Shown one piece after another: positions 20,622 to 29,534 of a stretch of 64,000 nucleotides of DNA; positions within the stretch are counted from its first letter, which is position 1; each line of letters opens with the position of its first letter. A program made the translations under genes and the position numbers. Source of the stretch: Pseudomonas knackmussii B13 (GTDB taxonomy: Bacteria > Pseudomonadota > Gammaproteobacteria > Pseudomonadales > Pseudomonadaceae); assembly GCF_000689415.1 (NCBI RefSeq), contig NZ_HG322950.1:5649501-5713500 (forward strand), read 5' to 3'. Below the pieces are notes generated by a model. The model did no database searches. It had not been told where the DNA came from and worked only from the letters and a program-made list of their open reading frames with translations.

Positions 20622-21689
20622 ATGGTCGACACGACCCACACCCTGATCTACCTGGTCTACGGCCGGGACAGCTATCACGAAGAGGCGCTGTTCAGCATCG
20701 CCAGCGCCTTTGCGCGCTTGCGCGAGACGCCCGGGCAGACGCTCGACGTGCTGGTCGTCACGGACAACAGCGAGCCTTATGCCGGTCTGCCGGTGCGCAT
20801 TCATCGGCTCGACCCGACCACCCTCGCCCGCTGGCGCGGCCCGCACGACTACCACTTCCGGGCCAAGCACATCGTCCTGCGCGAAGCTCTGGACGAGCGC
20901 CCGAGCGCAGTCCTGATTGACACCGATACCTTCTTCCGCGTATCGCCCGTGCAGTTGTTCGAGCGAGTGCGCCAGGGCGCCCTGCTGTGCAACGCCATCG
21001 ACGGACCGCTGGCCGACACCCCGTCGCCGGTTTACCGGGGGATGATCGAGTACCTGAAAGAGCGCGGGCTCGCCGACGAACGGACGCCGCTAGTCAACTC
21101 CGGGGTCATCGGACTGACGCGCGAGGACCGGGAAATCCTCGACCGTTCGTTGGAATTGATGGATGACCTCTATCCAATTGCCCGCGGGGCCTATACTCTT
21201 GAACAGTTTGTTCTCGCCCTGGCCGCTTATGGACGGTTGGAACCGATAGGCTGCACCGACCTGCTCCACCACTACTGGAGCCGCAAGCAGCTGTTCCGCG
21301 CGAAGATCCAGGCCTGGCTGAGCAAGCACCGAACGTCCCTTCTCAGCACGCCGGCCCTCGATGACACCTTGCTGGTGACCGATCGCCTGCCACGTCCACC
21401 ACGTGCCTCGCGCCTGTTGTACAAGCTGAGAACCCTGTCGCTGCCGGCATCGATGCGCCAGTTCAGCCTGGAGCTGTTCTACGGTTGCCATCACTACGAC
21501 AACGAGTTCGACCGGGCCTGCGGCCCCGTCTGGTGGGAAAAAGCCGCGACCAATGCCATCGAGCGCCACCCGGACCAGGCGGTGGAAGAACAGCTCGGTG
21601 ACTGGCTGAATCACAAGGTGTTGCGCGCACTCCTCGGCCCTAGGCTCGAGGATATTCGTCAGCACCTACGCCAGCAGGACCTGCTCTGA
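20622..21689 (+). CDS. Orphan GT-A-like nucleotide-diphospho-sugar transferase
   Basis: The 355 residues begin with a Rossmann-like strand (THTLIYLVYGRDSYHEEALFSIASAF). A second strand LDVLVVTDNSEPYAG, an acceptor-like segment and VLIDTDTFFRVSP follow; DTD there fits the DxD metal/nucleotide-sugar motif of GT-A glycosyltransferases. LVNSGVIGLTRED is also typical of this fold. There is no signal peptide and only weak hydrophobicity. The C-terminal 150 residues are basic and match nothing I recognise. GAGG lies 6 bp before the ATG. It is not in a polysaccharide cluster; neighbours are metF and rhlE2. Confidence 0.6.
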   Translation: MVDTTHTLIYLVYGRDSYHEEALFSIASAFARLRETPGQTLDVLVVTDNSEPYAGLPVRIHRLDPTTLARWRGPHDYHFRAKHIVLREALDERPSAVLIDTDTFFRVSPVQLFERVRQGALLCNAIDGPLADTPSPVYRGMIEYLKERGLADERTPLVNSGVIGLTREDREILDRSLELMDDLYPIARGAYTLEQFVLALAAYGRLEPIGCTDLLHHYWSRKQLFRAKIQAWLSKHRTSLLSTPALDDTLLVTDRLPRPPRASRLLYKLRTLSLPASMRQFSLELFYGCHHYDNEFDRACGPVWWEKAATNAIERHPDQAVEEQLGDWLNHKVLRALLGPRLEDIRQHLRQQDLL

Positions 21690-21897
21690 ACGGCAGCCCT
21701 CCTCTGGCAGCGCCTTCCCCCCGGGGCCGGGCGCACCCCCTGGCCGCCAGCTTCGCCGGCGGCCCCCGGTGGAGCCCACATGGGCACCTGCTAGTAGACC
21801 GGCGCAGCGCCAACGGGCAGCGCGCCGGCCGCCCCCTCCTTTCCGACGCGGGAACGAGGGCACAGAGGAGTTCTACGAACTTGGTGATTTCACATTC

Positions 21898-21914
21898 GCT
21901 GGCCTGCGGCCAGC
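21898..21914 (+). promoter_or_regulatory. Leader hairpin just upstream of rhlE2
   Basis: GCTGGCC-TGC-GGCCAGC is a perfect 7-bp stem ending 18 nt before the rhlE2 ATG, next to its AGGA ribosome site. It could modulate translation. The rest of the 243-bp gap between the transferase and rhlE2 is GC-rich with nothing else recognisable. Confidence 0.35.
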
Positions 21915-21932
21915 TCATATAGGAATACCCGC

Positions 21933-23984
21933 ATGTCCTTTTCCTCCCTCGGTCTGTCCGAGGCGCTGTCCCGCGCAGTAGAGGCTGCGGGCTATAGCCA
22001 ACCCACTCCGGTCCAGCAACGCGCCATCCCCGCCGTGCTGCAGGGCCGTGACCTGATGGTCGCGGCGCAGACCGGTACCGGCAAGACCGGTGGTTTCGCC
22101 CTGCCGGTGCTCGAGCGCCTGTTCCCCGAAGGCCACCCCGACCGCGAACACCGCCACGGCCCGCGCCAGGCGCGCGTCCTGGTGCTGACGCCGACCCGCG
22201 AACTGGCCGCCCAGGTGCATGACAGCTTCAAGGTCTATGCCCGCGACCTGCCCATGAAGAGCGCCTGCATCTTCGGCGGCGTCGGCATGAATCCCCAGGT
22301 CCAGGCCATGTCCAAGGGCGTCGACATCCTGGTCGCCTGCCCCGGCCGCCTGCTCGACCTCATCGGCCAGGGCAGCGTGGACCTCTCCCGCGTGGAGATC
22401 CTGGTCCTCGACGAAGCCGACCGCATGCTCGACATGGGCTTCATCCACGATGTGAAGAAGGTTCTCGCCAAGCTGCCGCCCAAGCGTCAGAACCTGCTGT
22501 TCTCGGCGACCTTCTCCCGCGACATCACCGACCTCGCCAACAAGCTCCTGCATAACCCGGAGCGCATCGAGGTCACCCCGCCGAACACCACCGTCGAGCG
22601 TATCGAGCAACGCGTGTTCCGCATCTCCGCACCGCAGAAGCGCGCCTTGCTCGCGCACCTGGTGACTGTAGGTGCCTGGGAACAGGTGCTGGTCTTCACC
22701 CGCACCAAGCACGGCGCCAACCGCCTCGCCGAATACCTGACCAAGCACGGTCTGCCGGCTGCCGCGATCCACGGCAACAAGAGCCAGAACGCGCGCACCA
22801 AGGCCCTGGCCGACTTCAAGGCCAACGACGTGCGCATCCTGGTCGCCACCGACATCGCCGCCCGCGGCCTGGACATCGACCAGTTGCCCCACGTGGTCAA
22901 CTACGAGCTGCCCAACGTCGAGGAAGACTACGTCCACCGCATCGGCCGTACCGGCCGTGCCGGGCGTAGCGGCGAAGCCATCTCGCTGGTCGCCCCGGAC
23001 GAGGAAAAGCTGCTCAAGGCCATCGAGCGCCTGACCAAGCAGCAGATCCCCACCGGCGACATGCAGGGCTTCGACCCCAATGCCGCACTGCCGGAAGTCG
23101 CCCAGCCCGAGCCGCGCGAGCAGCCCCAGCGCCAGCCGCGCAAGGACAAGGCCAAGCGCAGCGAGCGTAGCGAGCGCAAACCGAAAGAACAGCAGCAGGC
23201 CCAGCCCGCCGCCGCCGAAGGCGCGCCTGTAGAAGATGAAGCAGCCCAGGGCGACAAGCCGGCCGGCAAGCGCCGTCGTCGTGGCGGCCGCGGCAAGAAC
23301 AAGGGCGAAGGCCAGGGCCAGCCGCAAGGCGAGCAACAGGCCCAGCGCGGCGACAACCAGCCTCGGCAGCCGCGCCAACCGAAAGCCCCGCGCCCGCAGC
23401 AGGCAAATTCCGCGGATCGCGACCCCGAGGAATTCCTCGACGACGATTTCGACAACTTCGGCAACCGCGCCGACTACGTCAGCCCTTACCCGGACAAGGA
23501 CCAGCAGCGCGGCCAACGCCGTCGTGGCGGCCAGGGCCAGCAAGGCCAGGGTCAAGGTCAGGGCCAGCCCAAGCAGGGCCAGCAGCGCGCCCGCGGGCAA
23601 GGTCAAGGCCAGGCTCAGGGCCAAGGTCAAGGTCAAGGTCAAGGTCAGGGCAAGCAGGGTCAGAAAGGCGCCGGCCAGGGTGGTCGTGGCAAGAACGCCA
23701 ACGGTCAGCAACGCGGTGGCCAGGGTGGCCAAGGCGGCAACGCTCAGGGCAAGCAACGCGCCGCACGCAACAAGCGTGGTGGCAAGGGCGCGCCCTCGCT
23801 GATGAGCGACGCGCCGCTGCGCGAGCCTAGCGAATACGGCGCGGCCAAACCGACCCGCCAGCCGGTGGTGATCAACAAGCGCGACCTGGTGAAGGGCGAC
23901 CGCTTCCCCACCGCCGAGCAACTGGAAGAGCTGGAACCGCGCCGCAAGGGCGAACGCCCGGCGCTGCTGACGCGCAATCGCTGA
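21933..23984 (+). CDS. rhlE2: DEAD-box RNA helicase RhlE2-type with long low-complexity tail
   Basis: ATP-dependent RNA unwinding; the Pseudomonas orthologue (PA0428 by position, from memory) influences RNA decay and behaviour. The helicase core fills about residues 1-375: Q motif PTPVQQRAIP, Walker A AQTGTGKT (about 45-52), PTRELAAQ, DEAD box VLDEADRMLDMGF (about 158), SAT motif LFSATFS, and HRIGRTGRAGR. The remaining 300 residues are a disordered Gln/Gly/Lys/Arg tail with tandem GQ dipeptides near 23530-23665 and a basic end. The tail is longer than in ordinary RhlE proteins and probably binds RNA. AGGA precedes the ATG at 21933. Confidence 0.88.
   Translation: MSFSSLGLSEALSRAVEAAGYSQPTPVQQRAIPAVLQGRDLMVAAQTGTGKTGGFALPVLERLFPEGHPDREHRHGPRQARVLVLTPTRELAAQVHDSFKVYARDLPMKSACIFGGVGMNPQVQAMSKGVDILVACPGRLLDLIGQGSVDLSRVEILVLDEADRMLDMGFIHDVKKVLAKLPPKRQNLLFSATFSRDITDLANKLLHNPERIEVTPPNTTVERIEQRVFRISAPQKRALLAHLVTVGAWEQVLVFTRTKHGANRLAEYLTKHGLPAAAIHGNKSQNARTKALADFKANDVRILVATDIAARGLDIDQLPHVVNYELPNVEEDYVHRIGRTGRAGRSGEAISLVAPDEEKLLKAIERLTKQQIPTGDMQGFDPNAALPEVAQPEPREQPQRQPRKDKAKRSERSERKPKEQQQAQPAAAEGAPVEDEAAQGDKPAGKRRRRGGRGKNKGEGQGQPQGEQQAQRGDNQPRQPRQPKAPRPQQANSADRDPEEFLDDDFDNFGNRADYVSPYPDKDQQRGQRRRGGQGQQGQGQGQGQPKQGQQRARGQGQGQAQGQGQGQGQGQGKQGQKGAGQGGRGKNANGQQRGGQGGQGGNAQGKQRAARNKRGGKGAPSLMSDAPLREPSEYGAAKPTRQPVVINKRDLVKGDRFPTAEQLEELEPRRKGERPALLTRNR
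23530..23665 (+). repeat. In-frame GGTCAA/GGCCAG hexamer tandem repeat within rhlE2
   Basis: Near-perfect hexamers encoding Gly-Gln run through this stretch, with five consecutive GGTCAA-type units around 23623-23650. It is coding and likely to vary in copy number between strains by slippage. Confidence 0.75.
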
Positions 23985-24000
23985 TCGACGCTGCATGAGA

Positions 24001-24026
24001 AACCGCCCTTAGGGGCGGTTTTTTCT
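24001..24026 (+). terminator. Rho-independent terminator of rhlE2
   Basis: AACCGCCC (24001-24008) pairs with GGGCGGTT (24013-24020) around TTAG, followed by six T residues. It lies 17 bp after the rhlE2 stop. Confidence 0.92.
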
Positions 24027-24059
24027 TGCCTGCCTGATTGCCGGCAATGCGCTTTAGAA

Positions 24060-24105
24060 GCGAGCTTGCTCGCGAATCGGTGCGAGGGTTCGCGAGCAAG
24101 CTCGC
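24060..24105. repeat. REPIN (REP doublet)
   Basis: GCGAGCTTGCTCGCGAA (24060-24076) faces its exact reverse complement TTCGCGAGCAAGCTCGC (24089-24105), between two convergent terminators. Confidence 0.85.
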
Positions 24106-24124
24106 ACCTACGGAAAGCAAAAAC

Positions 24125-24155
24125 GAAAAAGCCGCCCGAAGGCGGCTTTCTTTTG
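24125..24155. terminator. Bidirectional terminator serving the amino-acid ABC operon
   Basis: AAAGCCGCC-CGAA-GGCGGCTTT forms a perfect stem flanked by A-rich sequence on the left and T-rich on the right, so it can end transcription in both directions. It lies just downstream of the minus-strand ATPase gene. Confidence 0.88.
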
Positions 24156-24163
24156 TCGATCGC

Positions 24164-24898
24164 TCAGAGCACCTGACGCAGGAAGCTCTGTGCGCGCGGG
24201 TCGCTCGGCTGTTCGAAGAACTGCGCCGGCGACGCATCTTCCAGCAGCTTGCCATGGTCGAAGAACAGCACGCGATCGGCCACTTCGCGGGCGAAGCCCA
24301 TCTCGTGGGTCACGCAGACCATGGTCATGCCTTCCACCGCTAGCGCCTTCATCACGTCCAGCACCTCGCCGACCATTTCCGGGTCGAGCGCCGAGGTCGG
24401 CTCGTCGAACAGCATCACTTTCGGTTCCATGCACAGTGCGCGGGCAATGGCCACGCGCTGCTGCTGCCCGCCGGAGAGGCGCGACGGATACTCGTTGGCC
24501 TTTTGCTCGATGCCGACCTTGGCCAGCAACGCCCGGGCCTTTTCCTCGCGCTCCTTCTTGCCGCGCTTGCGCACGACCTTCTGCGCCAGGCAGAGGTTCT
24601 CCAGCACCGTCATGTGCGGGAACAGGTTGAAGTGCTGGAACACCATGCCGACTTCGCGGCGGTAGGCGTTGATGTCGGTCTTCGGGTTGGCGAGGTCGAC
24701 GCCGTCGATGCTCACCGAGCCGGAGTCGAACTCCTCCAGGCCGTTGAGGCAGCGCAGGAAGGTGGACTTGCCCGAGCCGGACGGCCCGATCACCACCACC
24801 ACCTCGCCCTTTTCCACGCGGGTGGTCACGTCGTCCACCGCGCGCACCACATGGCCGCGGGTGTCGAACACCTTGGTCAGGTTGCGGACTTCAATCAC
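24164..24898 (-). CDS. Polar amino-acid ABC transporter ATP-binding protein
   Basis: ATPase subunit of a GlnQ/HisP-type importer, 244 residues. Walker A is GPSGSGKSTFL (about 37-47), the signature is LSGGQQQRVAIARAL, Walker B is VMLFDEPTSALDPEM, and the switch His lies in VCVTHEMGFA. The GTG start at 24896-24898 overlaps the permease end by 8 bp, so the two are translationally coupled. The cargo is not readable from this subunit. Confidence 0.93.
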   Translation of the reverse strand: MIEVRNLTKVFDTRGHVVRAVDDVTTRVEKGEVVVVIGPSGSGKSTFLRCLNGLEEFDSGSVSIDGVDLANPKTDINAYRREVGMVFQHFNLFPHMTVLENLCLAQKVVRKRGKKEREEKARALLAKVGIEQKANEYPSRLSGGQQQRVAIARALCMEPKVMLFDEPTSALDPEMVGEVLDVMKALAVEGMTMVCVTHEMGFAREVADRVLFFDHGKLLEDASPAQFFEQPSDPRAQSFLRQVL

Positions 24899-25853
24899 TT
24901 TGTCCGAGCCTCCGTTCCAGCCGGCTCGCCAGGTGCGACAGCGGCAGGTTGATGACGAGGTAGAGGGCGGCCACGCAGAACCAGATCTCGAAGGTCGAGA
25001 ACGAAGTGGTGATCGCCTCGCGGCCGCTCTTGGTCAGTTCGGTGATGGCGATCACCGACACCAGCGAGGTGTCCTTGACCAGGCTGATGAACTGCCCGGC
25101 CAGCGGCGGCAGCACACGCTTGAAGGCCTGCGGCAGGATCACGTGGCGCATGGCTTGAGGCGCACTGAGGCCGAGCGAACGCGCCGCCTCGTTCTGCCCG
25201 CGGGCGATGGACTGCACGCCGGCACGGACGATCTCGGCCACGTAGGCGCCGGTGAACAGCGCCAGCGCCGCCACCCCGGCGAACTCGCGGGACAGGTTGA
25301 GCACGGTGCCGATGAAGAAATAGAAGATGAAGATCTGCACCAGCAGCGGCGTGCCGCGCACCAGCTCGACGTAGAGGGTCGACAGGTCGTGCAGTGTCGG
25401 GTTCTTCGACAACCGGCAGAGCCCGGCGAACAGCCCGATGAACAGGCCGATGGCGCCGGACACGACGGAAATCCACAGCGTCGTCCACAGACCCCAGAGC
25501 AGCGGGCCGGCGGTCCAGTGGCGCTGCACGCCGACCACGTCGCCTTCGTCGACATCATCGTTCTCGGAGAACTGCAGGCTGTCGCTGGCCACGCTCAGCA
25601 GTTGCTGCTTGCCATCCTCGGCGACCAGGGTGACGTGAGCGCTGCGGCCGCCCTGTTCGATCTTCTCCACCCGCGACACGCTCTCGGCGCGCTGCGCGTC
25701 CTCGGCCTGGAAGGCGAAGTACTGCGGGACGCGGTTCCAGCGCCACTCGTAGGAGATCAGCGAGGTGGAATACCAGAGGCCGACGCCGATCAGCAGGAGG
25801 ATCAGCGCGGTCAGCCCGTGCCAGGGCCAGGTGGGGCGTTTCGTTCTAGACAC
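24891..25853 (-). CDS. Amino-acid ABC transporter permease with periplasmic insertion
   Basis: The 320-residue inner-membrane subunit has the coupling loop EAARSLGLSAPQAMRHVILPQAFKR (about 212-236) of the His/Glu/Gln/Arg family. It is longer than the usual 220-250 residues because about 85 hydrophilic residues (roughly 31-115) sit between helix 1 and helix 2, probably in the periplasm. No second permease is present, so it likely acts as a homodimer. The start is GTG at 25851-25853. Confidence 0.9.
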   Translation of the reverse strand: MSRTKRPTWPWHGLTALILLLIGVGLWYSTSLISYEWRWNRVPQYFAFQAEDAQRAESVSRVEKIEQGGRSAHVTLVAEDGKQQLLSVASDSLQFSENDDVDEGDVVGVQRHWTAGPLLWGLWTTLWISVVSGAIGLFIGLFAGLCRLSKNPTLHDLSTLYVELVRGTPLLVQIFIFYFFIGTVLNLSREFAGVAALALFTGAYVAEIVRAGVQSIARGQNEAARSLGLSAPQAMRHVILPQAFKRVLPPLAGQFISLVKDTSLVSVIAITELTKSGREAITTSFSTFEIWFCVAALYLVINLPLSHLASRLERRLGQSD

Positions 25854-25925
25854 GAATCTCTACCGTGAAAATGCGAACGCGCAGGCCGGGGCCTGCGCGT
25901 CGGGGCGACACATTCGGGACGTGGA

Positions 25926-26723
25926 TTATTCCATGTCCTTCAGCCAATCGGTGCTCTTGAACCACTTGTCGTGCAGGCGATCGTAGGTGCCGTCTTCGTG
26001 GATCTGCTTGAGGAAGTTGTTGATGAAGTTGATCGAGTCGTAGTCGCCCTTCTTCAGGCCGAAGGCCAGCGGCTCGTAGGTGAACGGCTGGTCGAGGAAC
26101 ACCAGCTTGCCGGCGCCGAACTTGCCGACCGCGACCACGTTGTAAGGCGAGTCGTAGATGAAGGCGTCGGCCTTGCCGTTGACCACGTCCATGACCGCCT
26201 CGGGCTCGTTGTCGAAACCGTGGTACTGGGCCTTGGCGATCTGCTTCTTGGCGACGAACTCGCCGGTGGTGCCGACCTTGGAGGTGATGCGGTACTTCGG
26301 ATCGTTCAGGTCCTTGTAGGACTTGATGGTGCCTTCCAGCTCCTTGCGGATCAGCAGGGTCTGGCCGACCACCGCGAAGGGTTCGGTGAAGTTGATGCGC
26401 AGGTTGCGCTCCTGGGTCAGCGTCAGGCCCGAGCCGATCATGTCGAACTTGTCGGTCAGCAGCGCCGGGATGATGCCGTCGAGGCCCGTGGAGACCAGTT
26501 CCAGCTTGACGCCCATGGACTTGGCCATGGCCTTGAGGATGTCGACTTCGAAGCCGACGATCTGGCCGCGCTTGTTGGTCATCTCGAAGGGCATGTAGGT
26601 CGGGTCCATGCCGACGCGCAGTGTGCCGCGCTTGGCCGCCTCGTCGATCGCGCCGGCTTGTGCCGCGCCCACGCCGACCAGGGCGCAGACGCCCATCAGC
26701 AGCGATGCCAGATACTTCTTCAT
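25926..26723 (-). CDS. Periplasmic amino-acid-binding protein of the ABC transporter
   Basis: The 265-residue product has a signal peptide (MKKYLASLLMGVCALVGVGAAQA). The SBP family 3 fold shows GTLRVGMDPTYMPFEMTNKRGQ, VGFEVDILKAMAKSMGV, LTLTQERNLRINFTEPF, VGTTGEF and a C-terminal INNFLKQIHEDGTYDRL. ATG 26721-26723 has AGGAG 8 bp upstream; a longer in-frame ORF would spoil the signal peptide. It is the first gene of the ABC operon and would choose the substrate, which I cannot assign. I recall the same operon next to opgGH in P. putida. Confidence 0.92.
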   Translation of the reverse strand: MKKYLASLLMGVCALVGVGAAQAGAIDEAAKRGTLRVGMDPTYMPFEMTNKRGQIVGFEVDILKAMAKSMGVKLELVSTGLDGIIPALLTDKFDMIGSGLTLTQERNLRINFTEPFAVVGQTLLIRKELEGTIKSYKDLNDPKYRITSKVGTTGEFVAKKQIAKAQYHGFDNEPEAVMDVVNGKADAFIYDSPYNVVAVGKFGAGKLVFLDQPFTYEPLAFGLKKGDYDSINFINNFLKQIHEDGTYDRLHDKWFKSTDWLKDME

Positions 26724-26915
26724 TCCCCGAACTCCTAGGCAGTCGAAAAGGTGCGTGCGCCCAATCGCCGAGCGAGGTGGCGTCCTGGGACGCGCGATGG
26801 CCGCTGCAGGCGCACGAAAGGGCGCGCATGGTACCAGAGGACGGCGGCGAGGAGGCTTTTCAGGTTGTTGCGAAGGTTGGCAGCGGCCCCGCATCGGGGA
26901 GAACCGGCTGCCGTG

Positions 26916-26943
26916 CCGCACCCCGCCGAGCGACGGGGTGCGG
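26916..26943. terminator. Hairpin after opgH
   Basis: CCGCACCCCG (26916-26925) and CGGGGTGCGG (26934-26943) form a perfect 10-bp stem 9 bp beyond the opgH stop. There is no clear T run, so it may be a processing or Rho-type end. Confidence 0.5.
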
Positions 26944-26951
26944 CAGGCGGG

Positions 26952-29534
26952 TCAGGCGGTGGGCAGGGTCGCGCCGCCGCCGGCCTCGGTCGCTGCCAGG
27001 GGCAGCGCCGGCGAATGCTGGTCGGCCTGCAGCGACTTGCGCCACACGCCCAGCCAGTTGTCGTGACCGCCCTTCCAGACCTGCAGGTGCAGGCGCGACA
27101 GCGCAACCGGATCGCTGAGCAGGGCCAGGCGAGCCTCGCCAACCGTCTTCTCCGGCCCTACTTCCAGCGCTTCACGCACACGGCGCTCGCGCATCGCCTC
27201 GATGGCCGGGGACTGCGCGTGGCGCGCGGTACCCATGGCGCAGGCCAGGGCGTTGAGCAGCGGGTCAGTGACGCTGCGCACGAAGCCGTCCTTCAGCGCC
27301 TGCCAGCGGTTCTGATAGGTGTATTCGTCGGTGGAACGCAGCTCGCGCGGGGTGTCGTATTCCTCGGGGATGAGGAACAGCTTCTCGTCACGCGAACGCA
27401 GGCCGAGGTTGACCCGGCTGGTGATCACCGACACCGGGATCGACAGCATCAGCGAACCGACGATGGGCGACAGCCACCACAGGAAGCGCGGGTTCAGCCA
27501 CACGACCAGCAGCGCCCAGCACAGGCCCAGCAGGGTCTGCATGCCGTGCCGGCGCAGCGCTTCGCTCCACGGAGTGGCGTCGTCGTCACGCTGCGGCGAC
27601 TTCCACTGCGCTTCCCAGCCGAGGAACGCGGCGAGCACGAAGCGGGTGTGGAAGAGCATGCGCACCGGCGCCAGCAGCACCGAGAAGAGCATTTCCAGAA
27701 GCATGCTCAGGGTGACTTTGATCACCCCACCGAAGGCCTTGGCGCCCTTTGCCCAGATCAGCATGACGCTGAGCAGCTTGGGGAGGAACAGCAGGGTCAG
27801 GGTGGTGGAGAACAGCGCGATGGCCTTTTCCGGATGCCACTGCGGCCAGATCGGGAACAGCTGGCGCGGCTCCAGGAAGTACTGCGGCTCCATCAACTGG
27901 TGTACCGCCAGCAACGCTGTAGACAGCACCAGGAAGAAGAACCACAGCGGCGCCGACAGGTAGGACATCACACCGGTGAGGAACACCGCACGGTGTACCG
28001 GGTGCATGCCCTTGACCAGGAACAGGCGGAAGTTCATCAGGTTGCCGTGGCACCAGCGACGGTCGCGCTTGAGCTCGTCGAGCAGGTTCGGCGGCAGTTC
28101 CTCGTAGCTTCCTTCCAGGTCGTAGGCGATCCACACACCCCAGCCGGCACGGCGCATCAGCGCGGCTTCGACGAAGTCGTGGGAAAGAATGGCCCCGGAG
28201 AAGGAACCCTTGCCGGGCAACGGCGCCAGGGCGCAGTGCTCGATGAAGGGCTTCATGCGGATGATTGCGTTGTGCCCCCAGTAGTGCGACTCACCGAGCT
28301 GCCAGAAGTGCAGGCCGGCGGTGAACAGCGGGCCATAGACACGAGTGGCGAATTGCTGCATGCGCGCATACAGGGTGTCCATGCCCGACGCCTTGGGCGC
28401 GGTCTGGATGATCCCGGCTTCCGGGTTGGCTTCCATCAGCCGCACCAGTTTGGCCAGGCAGTCGCCGCTCATCACGCTGTCGGCGTCCATCACCACCATG
28501 TACTTGTACTGGCTGCCCCAACGACGGCAGAAGTCGTCGATGTTGCCGCTCTTGCGCTTCACCCGGCGGCGACGGCGGCGGTAGAACAGCTTGCCGAAGC
28601 CCTTGGTCTCCTGGCACAGCTCGATCCACGCCTGCTGTTCGGCGACGGCGATATCGGCCTGGTAGGTGTCGCTGAGCACGAAGAAGTCGAAATTCGCCAG
28701 CTCGCCGCTCGCGGCTACCGACTCGAAGGTCGCCCGCAGACCCGCAAAGACGCGCGGTACGTCCTCGTTGCAGATCGGCATGACGATGGCGCAGCGCGCA
28801 TCGGCGGCGATCGGCTCGGTGCCGGCACTGCTGCCGGAGATGCGATAGCGGTCATGACCGCTGAGCAGCTCCCAGAAGCCCATCAGCGCGGTCCAGAAAC
28901 CGGCCGAGACCCAGCAGAAGAGGATGGCGAAGAGCAGCAGCACGCCGAACTGGATCAGATACGGCAGCACCTGCTCCGCGGTCTGCAGGAAGGTCTGGCG
29001 ATTGATCTCCTCGAGGTCGATCAGCGCCCAACCCTGGTAGGGCAGGATGCCCTTCATGTAGTAGGTGGCGATGCTGGTCTGGCCGAGCATCAGCAGCAGC
29101 AGGATCATCCGACGCAGCGAGCCAACCCTCTGCCAGCGCGCCTTGGGCAGGTCGCGAGCCGGTTTGGACGGGTTGCTGCGGCCTGTCAGGCGACGCCAGC
29201 CACGCATCAGCGGATTGGTCCGCCAGGGCTCGGGAAGCACCTTGGTGCGCTGGATCGGCGGCGCGGCCTTGAGGTAGGCGCGGCCGTTGTCGTCCATGCC
29301 GAGCATCTCGCCGTCGTCCGGCGTAGGGCCATAGCCAAGCTGCAGTCGCGGGCCGATGGACGCCAGCGCGGCGTCCCCGGCAGCAGCCGGCGCCTGGGCG
29401 GCTTGTGCCGCCAGGCGCTGGTGCAGGTCTTCGAAGGAGCCGCTGCCGGCCAGTTCCTCGCGCGCCTGCTCAGAAAGCGGCAGGTGCTCGAGGTACTCGG
29501 CCAGCGGGGCCTTGGTAGAGGTCGGGTTATTCAT
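26952..29534 (-). CDS. opgH: Glucans biosynthesis glucosyltransferase OpgH (MdoH)
   Basis: Inner-membrane glycosyltransferase family 2 enzyme that polymerises UDP-glucose into the beta-1,2 backbone of osmoregulated periplasmic glucans and exports it. The 860 residues have two N-terminal helices after a long cytosolic head and a GT2 core with CAIVMPICNED, KYMVVMDADSVMSGD (Asp pair), TAPKASG and the RDRRWCHGN motif ((Q/R)xxRW type). Several C-terminal helices follow. The ATG at 29532-29534 overlaps the opgG stop by 8 bp; an in-frame upstream extension was rejected because it lies inside opgG. Confidence 0.96.
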   Translation of the reverse strand: MNNPTSTKAPLAEYLEHLPLSEQAREELAGSGSFEDLHQRLAAQAAQAPAAAGDAALASIGPRLQLGYGPTPDDGEMLGMDDNGRAYLKAAPPIQRTKVLPEPWRTNPLMRGWRRLTGRSNPSKPARDLPKARWQRVGSLRRMILLLLMLGQTSIATYYMKGILPYQGWALIDLEEINRQTFLQTAEQVLPYLIQFGVLLLFAILFCWVSAGFWTALMGFWELLSGHDRYRISGSSAGTEPIAADARCAIVMPICNEDVPRVFAGLRATFESVAASGELANFDFFVLSDTYQADIAVAEQQAWIELCQETKGFGKLFYRRRRRRVKRKSGNIDDFCRRWGSQYKYMVVMDADSVMSGDCLAKLVRLMEANPEAGIIQTAPKASGMDTLYARMQQFATRVYGPLFTAGLHFWQLGESHYWGHNAIIRMKPFIEHCALAPLPGKGSFSGAILSHDFVEAALMRRAGWGVWIAYDLEGSYEELPPNLLDELKRDRRWCHGNLMNFRLFLVKGMHPVHRAVFLTGVMSYLSAPLWFFFLVLSTALLAVHQLMEPQYFLEPRQLFPIWPQWHPEKAIALFSTTLTLLFLPKLLSVMLIWAKGAKAFGGVIKVTLSMLLEMLFSVLLAPVRMLFHTRFVLAAFLGWEAQWKSPQRDDDATPWSEALRRHGMQTLLGLCWALLVVWLNPRFLWWLSPIVGSLMLSIPVSVITSRVNLGLRSRDEKLFLIPEEYDTPRELRSTDEYTYQNRWQALKDGFVRSVTDPLLNALACAMGTARHAQSPAIEAMRERRVREALEVGPEKTVGEARLALLSDPVALSRLHLQVWKGGHDNWLGVWRKSLQADQHSPALPLAATEAGGGATLPTA

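Noticed and set aside
21690..21932. Possible small gene between the transferase and rhlE2.
   Set aside because: Short frames there have no ribosome site or coding pattern; only a leader hairpin is convincing.
23530..23665. Tandem repeats that might suggest a CRISPR array.
   Set aside because: The units are 6 bp, in frame, encode Gly-Gln within rhlE2 and have no spacers.
26916..26943. Hairpin after opgH as a strong intrinsic terminator.
   Set aside because: The stem is perfect but no T run follows on the minus strand, so it is listed only with moderate confidence.
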